Positions 33,798-42,585 of a stretch of 46,704 bases of DNA are shown piece by piece. The notes beneath the pieces were generated by a model. It did not search any database, was not told the DNA's origin, and saw only the letters and a program-made list of their open reading frames with translations. Every line of letters begins with the position of its first letter. The stretch's first letter is position 1. The position numbers and the translations under genes were made by a program. Source of the stretch: Pelobacter sp. UBA6093 (GTDB lineage Bacteria; Desulfobacterota; Desulfuromonadia; Desulfuromonadales; Syntrophotaleaceae); the NCBI GenBank assembly GCA_002435955.1, contig DIWZ01000031.1, forward strand, positions 22,024 through 68,727, given 5' to 3'.

Positions 33798-35027
33798 ATG
33801 CACGGCATTCTGAAACTCGTCCGGGAGTCACTCCGCGACGTGACGCGACCGTCTCGCGGCGACAGCGTCAAGAGCCAACCGCGGCTCGCCGTTCTTGCGA
33901 TAGTTCTTGGTCTCTTGGTGGCGGCGCTGTCCGCAGCGGCGGCGGAAAAGCAACTCGTCCATGTGAAGGGCTCGACCGTCAAGGTATGCCAGTTGACGGG
34001 CGACGTCGATCGTCAGACGGGCAAGCCGACGCTGAGCCGCACGGAGGAGCGAGTCGCAATGGCGGCCACCGACTTGGGTAGTTCGTTTGAGCACGGTGGG
34101 CGGTTGTTCTTCCTGTTCGGCGATACGTGGAGACATCTCGACGGCCGCGACGCGCACGTGGCCCGCGATGCCTTGGCGTGGACCGATAGCCGCGATCCGG
34201 CCCAGATCAGGCTCGACTTTCTTTGCGGTGACGACGGCACGTGGCAGCCGCTGGAGGTGCCCGGCATCACGCTGGGACCCTTCGAGGTGCCCGTCAACGG
34301 CGTGTCGATCGGCGGAAAGATGTACGTGGTGTTCGCGACGGGTTTTCGGCCGCCGACGTCGTTCGGCCGCTCGGTGCTGGCCGTTTCGGAGGACGACGGA
34401 AAGACCTTCCGGCAGCTTTATCAGATATCCGACGACAAGTTCCGCGTCGTGGCTCTTTGGAAGACCGATACGTGGCTGTACGTGTTCGGCATCGGCAAGT
34501 ATCGCCAGAGCAGTGTGTGCCTGGCCCGGGTCGAGCCGGAGCGGCTTGGCGAGCAAGGCGCGATTCGGTATTTCGGCGGCACGGACGACGAAGGCCAACC
34601 CCGCTGGTCCAGGGACGAGGACGACGCGGTGTTTCTGTTCCGCCACGACGTGATCGGCGAACACTCGGTGGCCTACCTTTCCTCCTTGAATCGCTATGTG
34701 ATGCTCTACAATTCGAGCAAACCGCGGGGAATCGTCATGCGTTCGGCCGCCGAACCTTGGGGTCCCTGGTCCGACGCCCAGATCGTTTTCGAACCTTGGC
34801 GAGACAAGGGCTATGGGCACTTTATGCATCGCGTAAACTGGTTCGGCGCGAAATCCGACGAGTTGGCCGACCCGGGCCGCGCGCTGCAGCCGGGCGGAGA
34901 ATACGGCCCGTACATCCTGGCTCGCTACACAACCGCCGACGCGGAGGGCTGCCGGATCTGCTACACGATGTCGACATGGAATCCCTACCAGGTCGTCGTG
35001 ATGCGCTCCGACCTGAAGATGGAGTGA
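33798..35027 (+). CDS. DUF4185-domain secreted protein
   Basis: 409 residues. A signal-anchor segment at residues 30-48 (LAVLAIVLGLLVAALSAAAA) is followed by one domain resembling DUF4185, with MAATDLGSSFEHGGRLFFLFGDTW, EVPVNGVSIGGKMYVVF and MRSAAEPWGPWSDAQIVFEPW. These families have a five-bladed propeller fold and are often found with glycoside hydrolases, but activity is not established. Start ATG 33,798 has AAGGAG upstream. The gap before it (33,738-33,770) holds a short tandem GGTGACA-type repeat. Confidence 0.75.
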   Translation: MHGILKLVRESLRDVTRPSRGDSVKSQPRLAVLAIVLGLLVAALSAAAAEKQLVHVKGSTVKVCQLTGDVDRQTGKPTLSRTEERVAMAATDLGSSFEHGGRLFFLFGDTWRHLDGRDAHVARDALAWTDSRDPAQIRLDFLCGDDGTWQPLEVPGITLGPFEVPVNGVSIGGKMYVVFATGFRPPTSFGRSVLAVSEDDGKTFRQLYQISDDKFRVVALWKTDTWLYVFGIGKYRQSSVCLARVEPERLGEQGAIRYFGGTDDEGQPRWSRDEDDAVFLFRHDVIGEHSVAYLSSLNRYVMLYNSSKPRGIVMRSAAEPWGPWSDAQIVFEPWRDKGYGHFMHRVNWFGAKSDELADPGRALQPGGEYGPYILARYTTADAEGCRICYTMSTWNPYQVVVMRSDLKME

Positions 35028-36073
35028 CACGCTGTCGTGCAATGAAGTCATTGTCCCATCCTACGGAGTGTTGGCTATTTCGGGTCTTTCACCCAAGGGC
35101 CCTGTGGTTGTCGATGAACAAAGAGACCATGCGTTCTGAACTCAATGTGAATGGCTCGCACCGATACGCAACGGTCAGCCCGACACGGTCGGCCTGGCTC
35201 GTCGGGAAGCGATCGATCGTGCGTTGGATGGTTTGGTGGGTCAACACTGACCAGCGATGATGTTGACTGCCTGTCGCTATCCAGTGCCCGTCGACTGCGG
35301 ATGCCGCCTATAAAGCGAGCAGTTGTCTAAATCGCTTTTTGAAAAGGCCTGTTTGGCTTCGACTTTGAAGAAGGTTCAGGGTTACGGTCCTCGAAACAAC
35401 ATCACGACCTCGCCGGTGGATCAGCCCCTGGCGTTGGTTTGATGTCGGTCTCGGCAGTAAGGGCCAAAACAAGCTCGACAAGGGGCCTAGCGGCCTCGCT
35501 AGCGGCCTCGTGTATCCTCGGGGTCTTTGATGTCGCGCCGAGCGACAACGCGATACAGAGGCCGCTGACGAGCTCTACAGCGATATCCCTTCGTGGACCG
35601 AAATAGATCGACGATTATGTTTGATACAACGTGCGTTGCATTGCGATGAAGTGCGACGATTCGCCACTGTATGCAAGTGAACGTTAACGATACTCCATGC
35701 TTGGGGCGTCATGTGTCGGGCCGGACATTGTGACCGGCTGCATAAAACAATCTTACAAAAGCGCTTTTTCAGAATGTGTCGAAGCCAGGAAGGCATGCAC
35801 GCAGACAGACAGACGCAGTCGGCAGTCACGGACTTGGGCTCTCACGTCATGCTGCCCTGATACGATGACACAGCAAGCTGATCTACACATGAGTGGCGAC
35901 CGTCTTCGTGCAGTGATGGCGAGGGCGGGCTGATAAAGGCGTCGGCGATCGGAACAGAGATGGCTGCTTCTCCAACCTGGCCGACGCGTCCCCGTCAGAA
36001 CTTTACCCCCGAACTTTGCCTCCAAGATCGAGGTTTGCATCGCCCCGCCCTGCAGGTTGATGAATAATCCCCG
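35028..36073. other. 1-kb gap without a recognisable gene
   Basis: No frame here reads as a protein and no RNA gene or clear terminator is visible. Features noted: a 12-bp tandem duplication CTAGCGGCCTCG at 35,487-35,510, and a local base composition lower in G+C than the flanking genes around 35,300-35,800. Probably degraded sequence. Confidence 0.5.
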
Positions 36074-37120
36074 TTAACGATCCTTGGCGTACCATCGCCG
36101 CACCACCTGCTCGGCCGGTTTCCCGTAGATCGAAAAATCACTCCTTCCGGCTGCTTTTTCACGGTCGTACAGCCGTGCCTTCCAGTCCCACCAGAAAAAC
36201 CCGGCGAACCACGGTTCCTCGAAAAAGGATCGAAACGCGGCTTCGTAGAAACGGGCCTGTTCCTCGCCGTCATAGGGCGCCGCGGCGCGGGCCGAGGCCC
36301 ACGGCGTAACGGAACACGCCTTCGCGCTGCATACCCCGATTTCGGCAAACAAAATCGGCCGGTTCCATCGCTGGCTGATCTCCTCGAGCTCCTTACGGAC
36401 CGGCTTCCACTCCTCCATCATCCGCTCCAAGGACGTATCGTGCTCCGTCGCGACGGGATAGTAGGCGCTCACGCCGATCATGTCGACCGCGTCGAACCAC
36501 TCGATGTCATGAATGTCGTCGTGATTCACGTTGTAGACGACCGTGCCGGGATAGACTTCGCGCACGCGGGCGATCAGGCGGCGCCAACGATCGGAGAATC
36601 GTTCCATCGAACGCATTTCGCAGCCGACGCAGAATAGCTCGCATTTTGTCTGGGCCGCCATTTTCGCATAGTGCAAAAGGAACGCTTCATAGTTGTCCCA
36701 CCACGTCCGCCAGTCGTCCTCCGATTCGAAATCAATCAAGGCCCGCCACTGCCCGTCGCGGCTGTTGATCGTGGGCTTCATCATGATCTTCATGGAGTGC
36801 CGGCGCGCCAGACTCACGGCCCGCCGGACCTCCTCGTCGGATACCATCGAACGGTTTTCTTCGCCGTAGAGGATTTCCGTCGATGCGCTCGTCTCGACGT
36901 GGGCCGCGAAAGCCAATGCGATCCACTGCGTGCCCGTGGCCGCTAGCTGTTCCATCGATTGCTCTGGCGCGCTGCCGCGATATTCGCCGCGATGCCCGAG
37001 CCAACCCCAGGAAAAACCCTTCACGAAACCGACCGGGTTCTCCGGCGGAGCCGCCCACGCGGCTTCAGGGAGACACCCCAACAGAATCAAGAGGAACCCA
37101 AAGCAACAATGAAGGTACAC
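36074..37120 (-). CDS. GH113-like glycoside hydrolase, secreted
   Basis: 348 residues from GTG 37,120 (GGAG 8 nt upstream). A signal peptide ends near AAWAAPP. The (beta/alpha)8 pattern of GH113 beta-mannanases and relatives is visible: GFVKGFSWGWLGHRG, GTQWIALAFAAHVE, MKIMMKPTINSRDGQWR, the acid/base Glu in CVGCEM, NVNHDD, DAVDMIGVSAYYP, the nucleophile Glu in ILFAEIG, and a final FFWWDWKARLY. Both catalytic Glu are present. Substrate specificity cannot be read. It is on the minus strand, convergent with DUF4185. Confidence 0.8.
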   Translation of the reverse strand: MYLHCCFGFLLILLGCLPEAAWAAPPENPVGFVKGFSWGWLGHRGEYRGSAPEQSMEQLAATGTQWIALAFAAHVETSASTEILYGEENRSMVSDEEVRRAVSLARRHSMKIMMKPTINSRDGQWRALIDFESEDDWRTWWDNYEAFLLHYAKMAAQTKCELFCVGCEMRSMERFSDRWRRLIARVREVYPGTVVYNVNHDDIHDIEWFDAVDMIGVSAYYPVATEHDTSLERMMEEWKPVRKELEEISQRWNRPILFAEIGVCSAKACSVTPWASARAAAPYDGEEQARFYEAAFRSFFEEPWFAGFFWWDWKARLYDREKAAGRSDFSIYGKPAEQVVRRWYAKDR

Positions 37121-37252
37121 GGTGTTGTCTCCCGTGGCGGTGAGAGTATGCAAAACGCTTGCATTTTCGCGGAGGACTTGCGGGCAGGATGATTCGCGGA
37201 CCAGCGACGGCTCGTTTTGCCCCCCTTATCATATCCGCAGATCCCGCGATTG

Positions 37253-37539
37253 TCACGCGCGACGCAACGCGTTATCGAACCGTGTCTGCGTTTCCCGTCG
37301 GCCGGGTAACCCGGCGTGCCGTTGTCGTCGAGGACCACGATATCCCGAACGCTGTTTTGATGATCCGTCAGCGTCCAACGAACGTCGTCGGCCGTGCCGG
37401 GCGTTTGATCGGCCCCGGAATTCACCGCCTCGTCGGCCAACAGTTGATCGGTCGCCGGGCCCCAGAGGTAGCGATGGGCCAGATCGCCGGCCTCCAAACC
37501 GTCGTCTGCCGTGATCGCCGAATCGCATTGCAGGGGTGA
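37253..37539 (-). pseudogene. RHS-repeat protein remnant
   Basis: A short piece (about 70 residues) with the RHS signature YLWGPATDQLLADEAVN then TPGTADDVRWTLTDHQNSVRDIVV, which in intact proteins lies near the end of the RHS shell. There is no start. The frame is the continuation after the TGA stop of the FG-GAP gene at 37,540, and the text loses the RHS pattern near 37,300. It could be the tail of a larger deleted gene. Confidence 0.65.
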
Positions 37540-39531
37540 TCAGTTGGATTTTTCCGTTTGCAACTCTGCCTTGGGAAGCAGGAACATCCGGCCGGCCTCA
37601 TTGCAGATCAGGAGATTCGGCCCGTTGCCGCCGAGCATTGTTGCGACGGCTCCAGTTTCATGAGCGCCGCCGGGTTGAATGATTTCACCAGCCTGAGTGC
37701 GGAAAGGCACGGGCCTGGCAAACTTCGGGACGGCGACGGTGCCGATGTTGAGCATGAGTAGGGGAGTGCCGATGGTCTTCTTGCCGATGGCGGGCATGGG
37801 CGAACCGGTCTCGCGGTCCGGGATCGAGTTGACGCGGGCGGTGCCGATGATGAGGTCGAGGTTGCCGTCTTGATTCCAATCGAAGAAGTCGAGCTTGCAA
37901 CGGCCGCTTTGGCCGCCGGGACCACCGCTGGCGCCAATGGTTTTGCCGTCGGCGAGCAGGAGTTTACCGGCGTCCTCGACGTTGTAATCGTCAATGCGCC
38001 AGTAGTGGTGAAAGTGGTCATCGCCGTCCACAATGGCGATGGTCATGCGCCTGCCGAATTTGCCAACTGCCGGGCGCACGCGCCACATGCCGTGGAGATC
38101 AATTCCATCACAGTAAAGCGGATGCGCGGGTTCGAGACGCGGTTTTTTGGGCGAGCCGCGATTGAGGTAAATCATGAAGTTGCCGGTGATGTCGCCAGTG
38201 ATGATGTCGGGCAGGCGGTCGCCATTCCAATCCACGACGTTGGGCGAAAGATAACCCCAGCGAGCTTCCTGAAGACCTTGCAGGCTGCCGGCGTAACCAG
38301 CTTGCACCTGGATATCGCGTCCACCGGCTTGCACGCGAGTCGAGGGCAGAAAACGCGGTTGGTCGCTGGTGCCGATGTTCTCGAAAAAGAGGATAAAACC
38401 CTCGGAGTTCCCCGCGAGAATGTCGAGCGCGCCGTCACCATTCCAATCCACGACCGTGGGCACGGGCAGCGTGCCGGCGTAGAGGTCGGCCTGCTCTTGC
38501 AGCACCGGAACGGGGTCCTGATAAATGGGAGCCCCAGCGGCGGTGAAGCGGCCGGTGAAGCGGTAAAAGTACAAAGCTCCTTCGCCACAGGCGATGAGGT
38601 CGGAGATGCCGTTTCTGGCATTGGGATAGGCGCAGACACTGGGATTGATCGTTGGGTGCCGGAGCGCGTTGCCGTCTTCGCCGGCAATGAGGCGGCGCGG
38701 CTCCAGATTCCAGCCCGTCGAGGCCGGGTTGCGATAGAAGACGAGATTCCCCTGACGTGAGCCGGTGACCAGGTCGCGCTCGTGACCGGGACCGAGATTC
38801 ACGCCAGCGATCTGACACATGGAAAAGAACACCTCGCGCCGGGTGGGCGTGATTTGCCTCACCTGTTCGAGCGGGCCGCGCAGCAGGGCTGGGAGGCGCG
38901 CGCCGAAGAGGTAACGATATCGCAGTTCGCCCATGGCGATGCCGGAGGAGTTGTAAGGGCGCCATTCTTCGGTCCATGGGTGGCCCTCGGGGCCTTTGCC
39001 GCCATTCGACATTTCGAAGGCGAGATCATAGCTGCCGTCGCCATTCGCAAGTGCAGCAAGGCTGGACGGGGATCTGATCGCCTTGACCAAGGGAATGCGG
39101 CCCGTTTCGCGAAAGCTTAGCGCGTCGCGATCAAACACGGTATGGACGAGCTGATCGTTCGCGATCCAGAAACCGTGGATGCCGCCGTCTTTGGCCTGAA
39201 ATACGGTGCCAGCATCAGTGAACTGGGATTCGACTTGCACCGGTTGGGCGAAAATAGGCGCGCCATTTTCCGCTGTGTCCACCCATTTGAAAAGATGGAC
39301 GACCTTTGGCCCACCGTAGCCTGCCACGAATAGGTCCGGTTGTTGGCCGCCGAACACGTAGGCCGAGCCGAACACGATGTGATTCAAGTTCACGAGCGCG
39401 AGTGGGCCGAGTCCGCGGGGTGCGGCGGATGGGAGGGCCTTGGCGCCGGGTGGCAGATGCGGGGCGGCGTGGGCAGCGAGGCTGAACACGAGCATTAGTG
39501 GCAGGAGGGCGGGAAACTGATTGAGGGTCAT
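37540..39531 (-). CDS. Secreted FG-GAP/VCBS-repeat protein
   Basis: 663 residues. N-terminal signal peptide (LLPLMLVFSLAAHAA). At least three VCBS/FG-GAP-like repeats are evident, each with an acidic Ca-binding turn: VDWNGDGALDILAGNSEG, VVDWNGDRLPDIITGDITG and FFDWNQDGNLDLIIGTA, with shorter copies elsewhere. Such proteins form beta-propeller surface structures; no catalytic domain is seen. The ATG at 39,531 begins the signal. I infer an exported ligand-binding or substrate-binding protein, as is common in Planctomycetes/Verrucomicrobia. Confidence 0.8.
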   Translation of the reverse strand: MTLNQFPALLPLMLVFSLAAHAAPHLPPGAKALPSAAPRGLGPLALVNLNHIVFGSAYVFGGQQPDLFVAGYGGPKVVHLFKWVDTAENGAPIFAQPVQVESQFTDAGTVFQAKDGGIHGFWIANDQLVHTVFDRDALSFRETGRIPLVKAIRSPSSLAALANGDGSYDLAFEMSNGGKGPEGHPWTEEWRPYNSSGIAMGELRYRYLFGARLPALLRGPLEQVRQITPTRREVFFSMCQIAGVNLGPGHERDLVTGSRQGNLVFYRNPASTGWNLEPRRLIAGEDGNALRHPTINPSVCAYPNARNGISDLIACGEGALYFYRFTGRFTAAGAPIYQDPVPVLQEQADLYAGTLPVPTVVDWNGDGALDILAGNSEGFILFFENIGTSDQPRFLPSTRVQAGGRDIQVQAGYAGSLQGLQEARWGYLSPNVVDWNGDRLPDIITGDITGNFMIYLNRGSPKKPRLEPAHPLYCDGIDLHGMWRVRPAVGKFGRRMTIAIVDGDDHFHHYWRIDDYNVEDAGKLLLADGKTIGASGGPGGQSGRCKLDFFDWNQDGNLDLIIGTARVNSIPDRETGSPMPAIGKKTIGTPLLMLNIGTVAVPKFARPVPFRTQAGEIIQPGGAHETGAVATMLGGNGPNLLICNEAGRMFLLPKAELQTEKSN

Positions 39532-40341
39532 CGGTGCAGGCTTTCGAAGCCGACCTTCGGGCGTAAGAGGAAAACGGCGCGCGAAGTGGGGAGCTGATAC
39601 ACTTCCACCGTTATGCTAATACAATGGGCTCACTCTACTATTGATGGTCTGCGCTGACTGATCCCGCATTCCCCCAGATGAGTTGCGCCGCATTGGCACG
39701 CAATTTGCGCCAGACCCAGTGAAAACATCGGGCTTTCATCAAATTGGCTCTTCCGTTACTAGGTGCATAGTCCTGAAAAACGTGCGAGCCGACTACGTGC
39801 CGGGAACCACTCCCAGCACCACCTTCGATTAGAGCCGAACCATCGGCAAAGTCAATGTTTCGAAGCCCGAGTGTGTGACCAGCGCTTCGGCGGCCTTAAG
39901 TCGTGGCGTAGCTGGCATTTGGCCAGACGTGGTGCCATTGGCCGTTTCCGTCCAGCGTATCGAGGGCCGCCACGGCCGTGGCGTTGGGCCGGTCCCAGCG
40001 GCGGCCATCACCTTTCAAACACCTTGTGCGTAGTTTGCACTGCGATTCGGTTGGGCCGCTCCGGCAAGGCAGCTCCGGCAGCGGCAGCCCACCCCCGGTC
40101 GAAGCGGTTCAGACGACTGACAAGAAAATCGCCGGTTCACGCCAGCCAGCGGCTTGACATGCCGGGGGACAAGTGGCGAAACTACTGGCAGTGGGAGTTC
40201 TAGGCCCCACAGTCCCCGCCCCGTAGGTCTTTGCCCCGCCTACGGGGCCTTTTTTGTTGGTGCCCCGTGTTCATGCCGGCCTCGGCGTCGCGGGTCCGCG
40301 TTCCGCCGCACGGCGGCCCGACTCATCGGGATTGGTTGACT
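39532..40341. other. Degraded 0.8-kb region with a terminator
   Basis: No intact gene. The frame ending at 40,203 (MPGDKWRNYWQWEF then stop) could be the tail of an unidentified gene. Stretches near 39,870-40,010 look coding on the minus strand but have stops. I do not recognise them. A terminator lies near 40,218. Confidence 0.5.
40218..40255 (+). terminator. Intrinsic terminator
   Basis: GCCCCGTAGG (40,218-40,227) pairs with CCTACGGGGC (40,239-40,248) around an 11-nt loop, followed by TTTTTT. It lies just before the ADP-ribosylglycohydrolase C-terminal fragment and would end transcription of whatever gene stops at 40,203. Confidence 0.85.
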
Positions 40342-40791
40342 TTGTTGCGGGAGGCATCTAATCTGGCAGTACTTCACGCCAGCCCGCAATGCCTCTCGGC
40401 GTGCGCCTATTTGGGCCTGGTTCTCTGCGGGCTGATGCACGGGGTGGCTCGCGAGGAAGTCTTGGCAAGCAACTGGGAGCCGCTCGCGCGACTCAGGCAG
40501 TTTCAGGCGATACACCCGGAAGTCGAGGAGGTGGCTGCCGGCAGCTTCCGCGAAAAGCAACCGCCCGAGATCGTTGGCTCCGGCTACGTCGTCAAGACGC
40601 TGGAGGCGGCCCTGTGGGCGTTTCATGACGCTCGGGACTTCCGCGAGGCCGTGCTCAGGGCGGTGAACCTGGGCGACGACGCCGACACGACCGGAGCGGT
40701 CTGCGGCCAGCTTGCCGGCGCGTACTGGGGTGAATCGGGCATCGCGCGTGCGTGGCTGGATGGTCTTCTGCCTTATTATCCACAATATTAG
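40342..40791 (+). pseudogene. ADP-ribosylglycohydrolase, C-terminal fragment
   Basis: The frame reads as the C-terminal half of the ADP-ribosylglycohydrolase family: HASPQCLSACAYLGLVLCGL, PPEIVGSGYVVKTLEAALWA and the metal-binding NLGDDADTTGAVCGQLAGA. It has no plausible start and lacks the N-terminal GDALG and TDDTSM motifs found at 32,141-32,415. About 65-75 residues are missing between the two fragments. They may be one gene split by a rearrangement, or parts of two decayed paralogues. Confidence 0.75.
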
Positions 40792-40798
40792 AATTGGC

Positions 40799-40889
40799 CG
40801 GGTACTAGTACCCGACCAAGCCTTAAATTGGGTGCCACCGGCGTGTCGCCAGTGTAGCGGAAAGCACGGGCAAGATGCCCGTGGCACCC
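40799..40889. repeat. Palindrome and GGGTGCCAC-type inverted repeat
   Basis: A perfect 16-bp palindrome CGGGTACTAGTACCCG (40,799-40,814) is followed by GGGTGCCAC (40,830-40,838) and GTGGCACCC (40,881-40,889), which enclose a hairpin GGGCA/TGCCC. The latter resembles REP-like intergenic repeats I associate with planctomycete genomes; recognised from memory, not by search. Confidence 0.6.
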
Positions 40890-41002
40890 ACAAAATCAGA
40901 ACTGGTCGCGTATCAGGGGCATGGACGCATATTGAAGCAATTGGCCGATTTGCCTAAACTGCACGTCTTCACTGTTGCCTCCGAACAAACAAAAAGTGAA
41001 CG

Positions 41003-42394
41003 ATGATCGACGATCTGCACGCTCTGCTCGTCACGCACGGCCAGGAGCACCTCCTTCGGTTCTGGAACGCCTTGCCGCCCGAGGAGCAGACGCGGCTGAC
41101 CGCCGAGATTCGGGCGGTCGATTTCGGACAGGTCGCCGACCTCTACGCGCGCCGTGGCGTGGTCGACGACGTGCATGAGCTGGTCGAGCGGGCCGAGTCG
41201 CCGCCCGCAGTCCGGCTCGACCGGTCGAAGAATCCGTTTTCGCTCGACGAGGCGAAAACGCGCGCGGCCGAGGCGCTTCGGGCGGGGCGGCTGGGCGTAG
41301 TCCTGGTGGCCGGCGGCCAGGGGACGCGGCTCGGGTTCGACTATCCAAAGGGCATGTACCCGATCGGCCCCGTGTCGAACAAAACCCTTTTTCAGATCCA
41401 CGTCGAGAAGATCGTGGCGGCGTCGCGGCGCTACGGCGCGGCGATTCCGCTGTATCTGATGACCAGCCCGGCGACCGATGAACCAACGCGCAATTTCTTC
41501 GCCGAGAACGACCGGTTCGGACTGCCGGAGGACGACCTGATCGTGTTTTGCCAGGGTACGATGCCGGCCGTCGATGCGGCGTCGGGCAAGATTCTGCTGG
41601 CCGAGCCGGGCCGGTTGGCGCTGAGCCCCGACGGACACGGCGGCATGCTCGCCGCGATGGCGGCCGGGGGAGTGCTAGCCGACGCCCAGCGACGCGGCAT
41701 CGAGCAGCTTTTCTACTTCCAGGTCGACAACCCGCTGGTCGACGTCTGCGGCCAGGAGTTCGTCGGCTACCACCTGTTGGCCAAGTCGGAGATGTCGTCG
41801 CAGGCGATCGCCAAACGCGACCCGCTGGAGCGCGTTGGCAACATCGTCTCGGTCGACGACCGCTTGCATGTGATCGAGTACATCGATTTGCCCGACGACA
41901 TCGCACGGCGGCGCAACCCCGATGGTTCGTTGGCTATTTGGGCGGGCAGCATCGCCGTCCACGTGTTCGATGTTGGCTTCCTGCTGCGTGTGGCCGATCA
42001 GGCCGACGCGTTGCCGTTTCATCACGCGCTGAAGAAAGTGGCGCACATCGACGACGCCGGCCGGCGTGTCGAACCCGATAGACCCAATGCGGTCAAGTTC
42101 GAGCGATTCATCTTCGACCTACTGCCGTCGGCCCGCCGGGCCATCGTCGTCGAAGTCGATCGGGCGGACGCGTTCGCGCCGCTGAAAAACCCGTCGGGCG
42201 ACGCGGCCGACACGCCCGAAATGGTTCGCTCCTACATGATCGCCCAACACGTCCGTTGGCTGCGCCGCGCGGGCGTCGAAGTGGCCGAAGGCGTGGCCGT
42301 CGAAATCAGCCCCCTCTTTGCGCTCGATCCCGAAGAAGTAGCCCAAAGGCTCCAGCCCGGAACGCGGGTGGACGAGGATACGTATTTCGGTTGA
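41003..42394 (+). CDS. UDP-sugar pyrophosphorylase family (UDPGP type) uridylyltransferase
   Basis: 463 residues, forming UDP-sugar and pyrophosphate from UTP and a sugar-1-phosphate. The nucleotide-binding motif LVAGGQGTRLGFDYPKGMYP is at residues about 100-120; FYFQVDNPLVDVC and the DNPL site are typical of UDP-GlcNAc pyrophosphorylase (UAP1-like), and NAVKFERFIFDLLP is also typical of the group. The eukaryote-like UDPGP family is common in planctomycetes. Its acceptor may be GlcNAc-1-P or GalNAc-1-P, not certain. It precedes the HSP90-like gene by 191 bp, which has its own promoter, so cotranscription is not required. Confidence 0.88.
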   Translation: MIDDLHALLVTHGQEHLLRFWNALPPEEQTRLTAEIRAVDFGQVADLYARRGVVDDVHELVERAESPPAVRLDRSKNPFSLDEAKTRAAEALRAGRLGVVLVAGGQGTRLGFDYPKGMYPIGPVSNKTLFQIHVEKIVAASRRYGAAIPLYLMTSPATDEPTRNFFAENDRFGLPEDDLIVFCQGTMPAVDAASGKILLAEPGRLALSPDGHGGMLAAMAAGGVLADAQRRGIEQLFYFQVDNPLVDVCGQEFVGYHLLAKSEMSSQAIAKRDPLERVGNIVSVDDRLHVIEYIDLPDDIARRRNPDGSLAIWAGSIAVHVFDVGFLLRVADQADALPFHHALKKVAHIDDAGRRVEPDRPNAVKFERFIFDLLPSARRAIVVEVDRADAFAPLKNPSGDAADTPEMVRSYMIAQHVRWLRRAGVEVAEGVAVEISPLFALDPEEVAQRLQPGTRVDEDTYFG

Positions 42395-42502
42395 GCGAGG
42401 CAAATCCGCAAGTACAATAGCCGCCTCGGCCATCGCGGGTTGGGGGGAGGGAAGGACTGGCGACAGAGAACAGCGAGAAGTAAATGTCATTTGCCGATCC
42501 GA

Positions 42503-42531
42503 TTGCAGTCCTTACCGGGGTGTGATAGAAT
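42503..42531 (+). promoter_or_regulatory. Candidate promoter of the HSP90-like/TPR unit
   Basis: TTGCAG (42,503-42,508), a 17-nt spacer, and TAGAAT (42,526-42,531; 5 of 6 to TATAAT), about 55 bp upstream of the HSP90-like start. Confidence 0.5.
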
Positions 42532-42585
42532 TCGAGCCGTTCGATTTTTTCTTTTCCCTATGGCCTGTGGCAAAACGGGTAAGGC

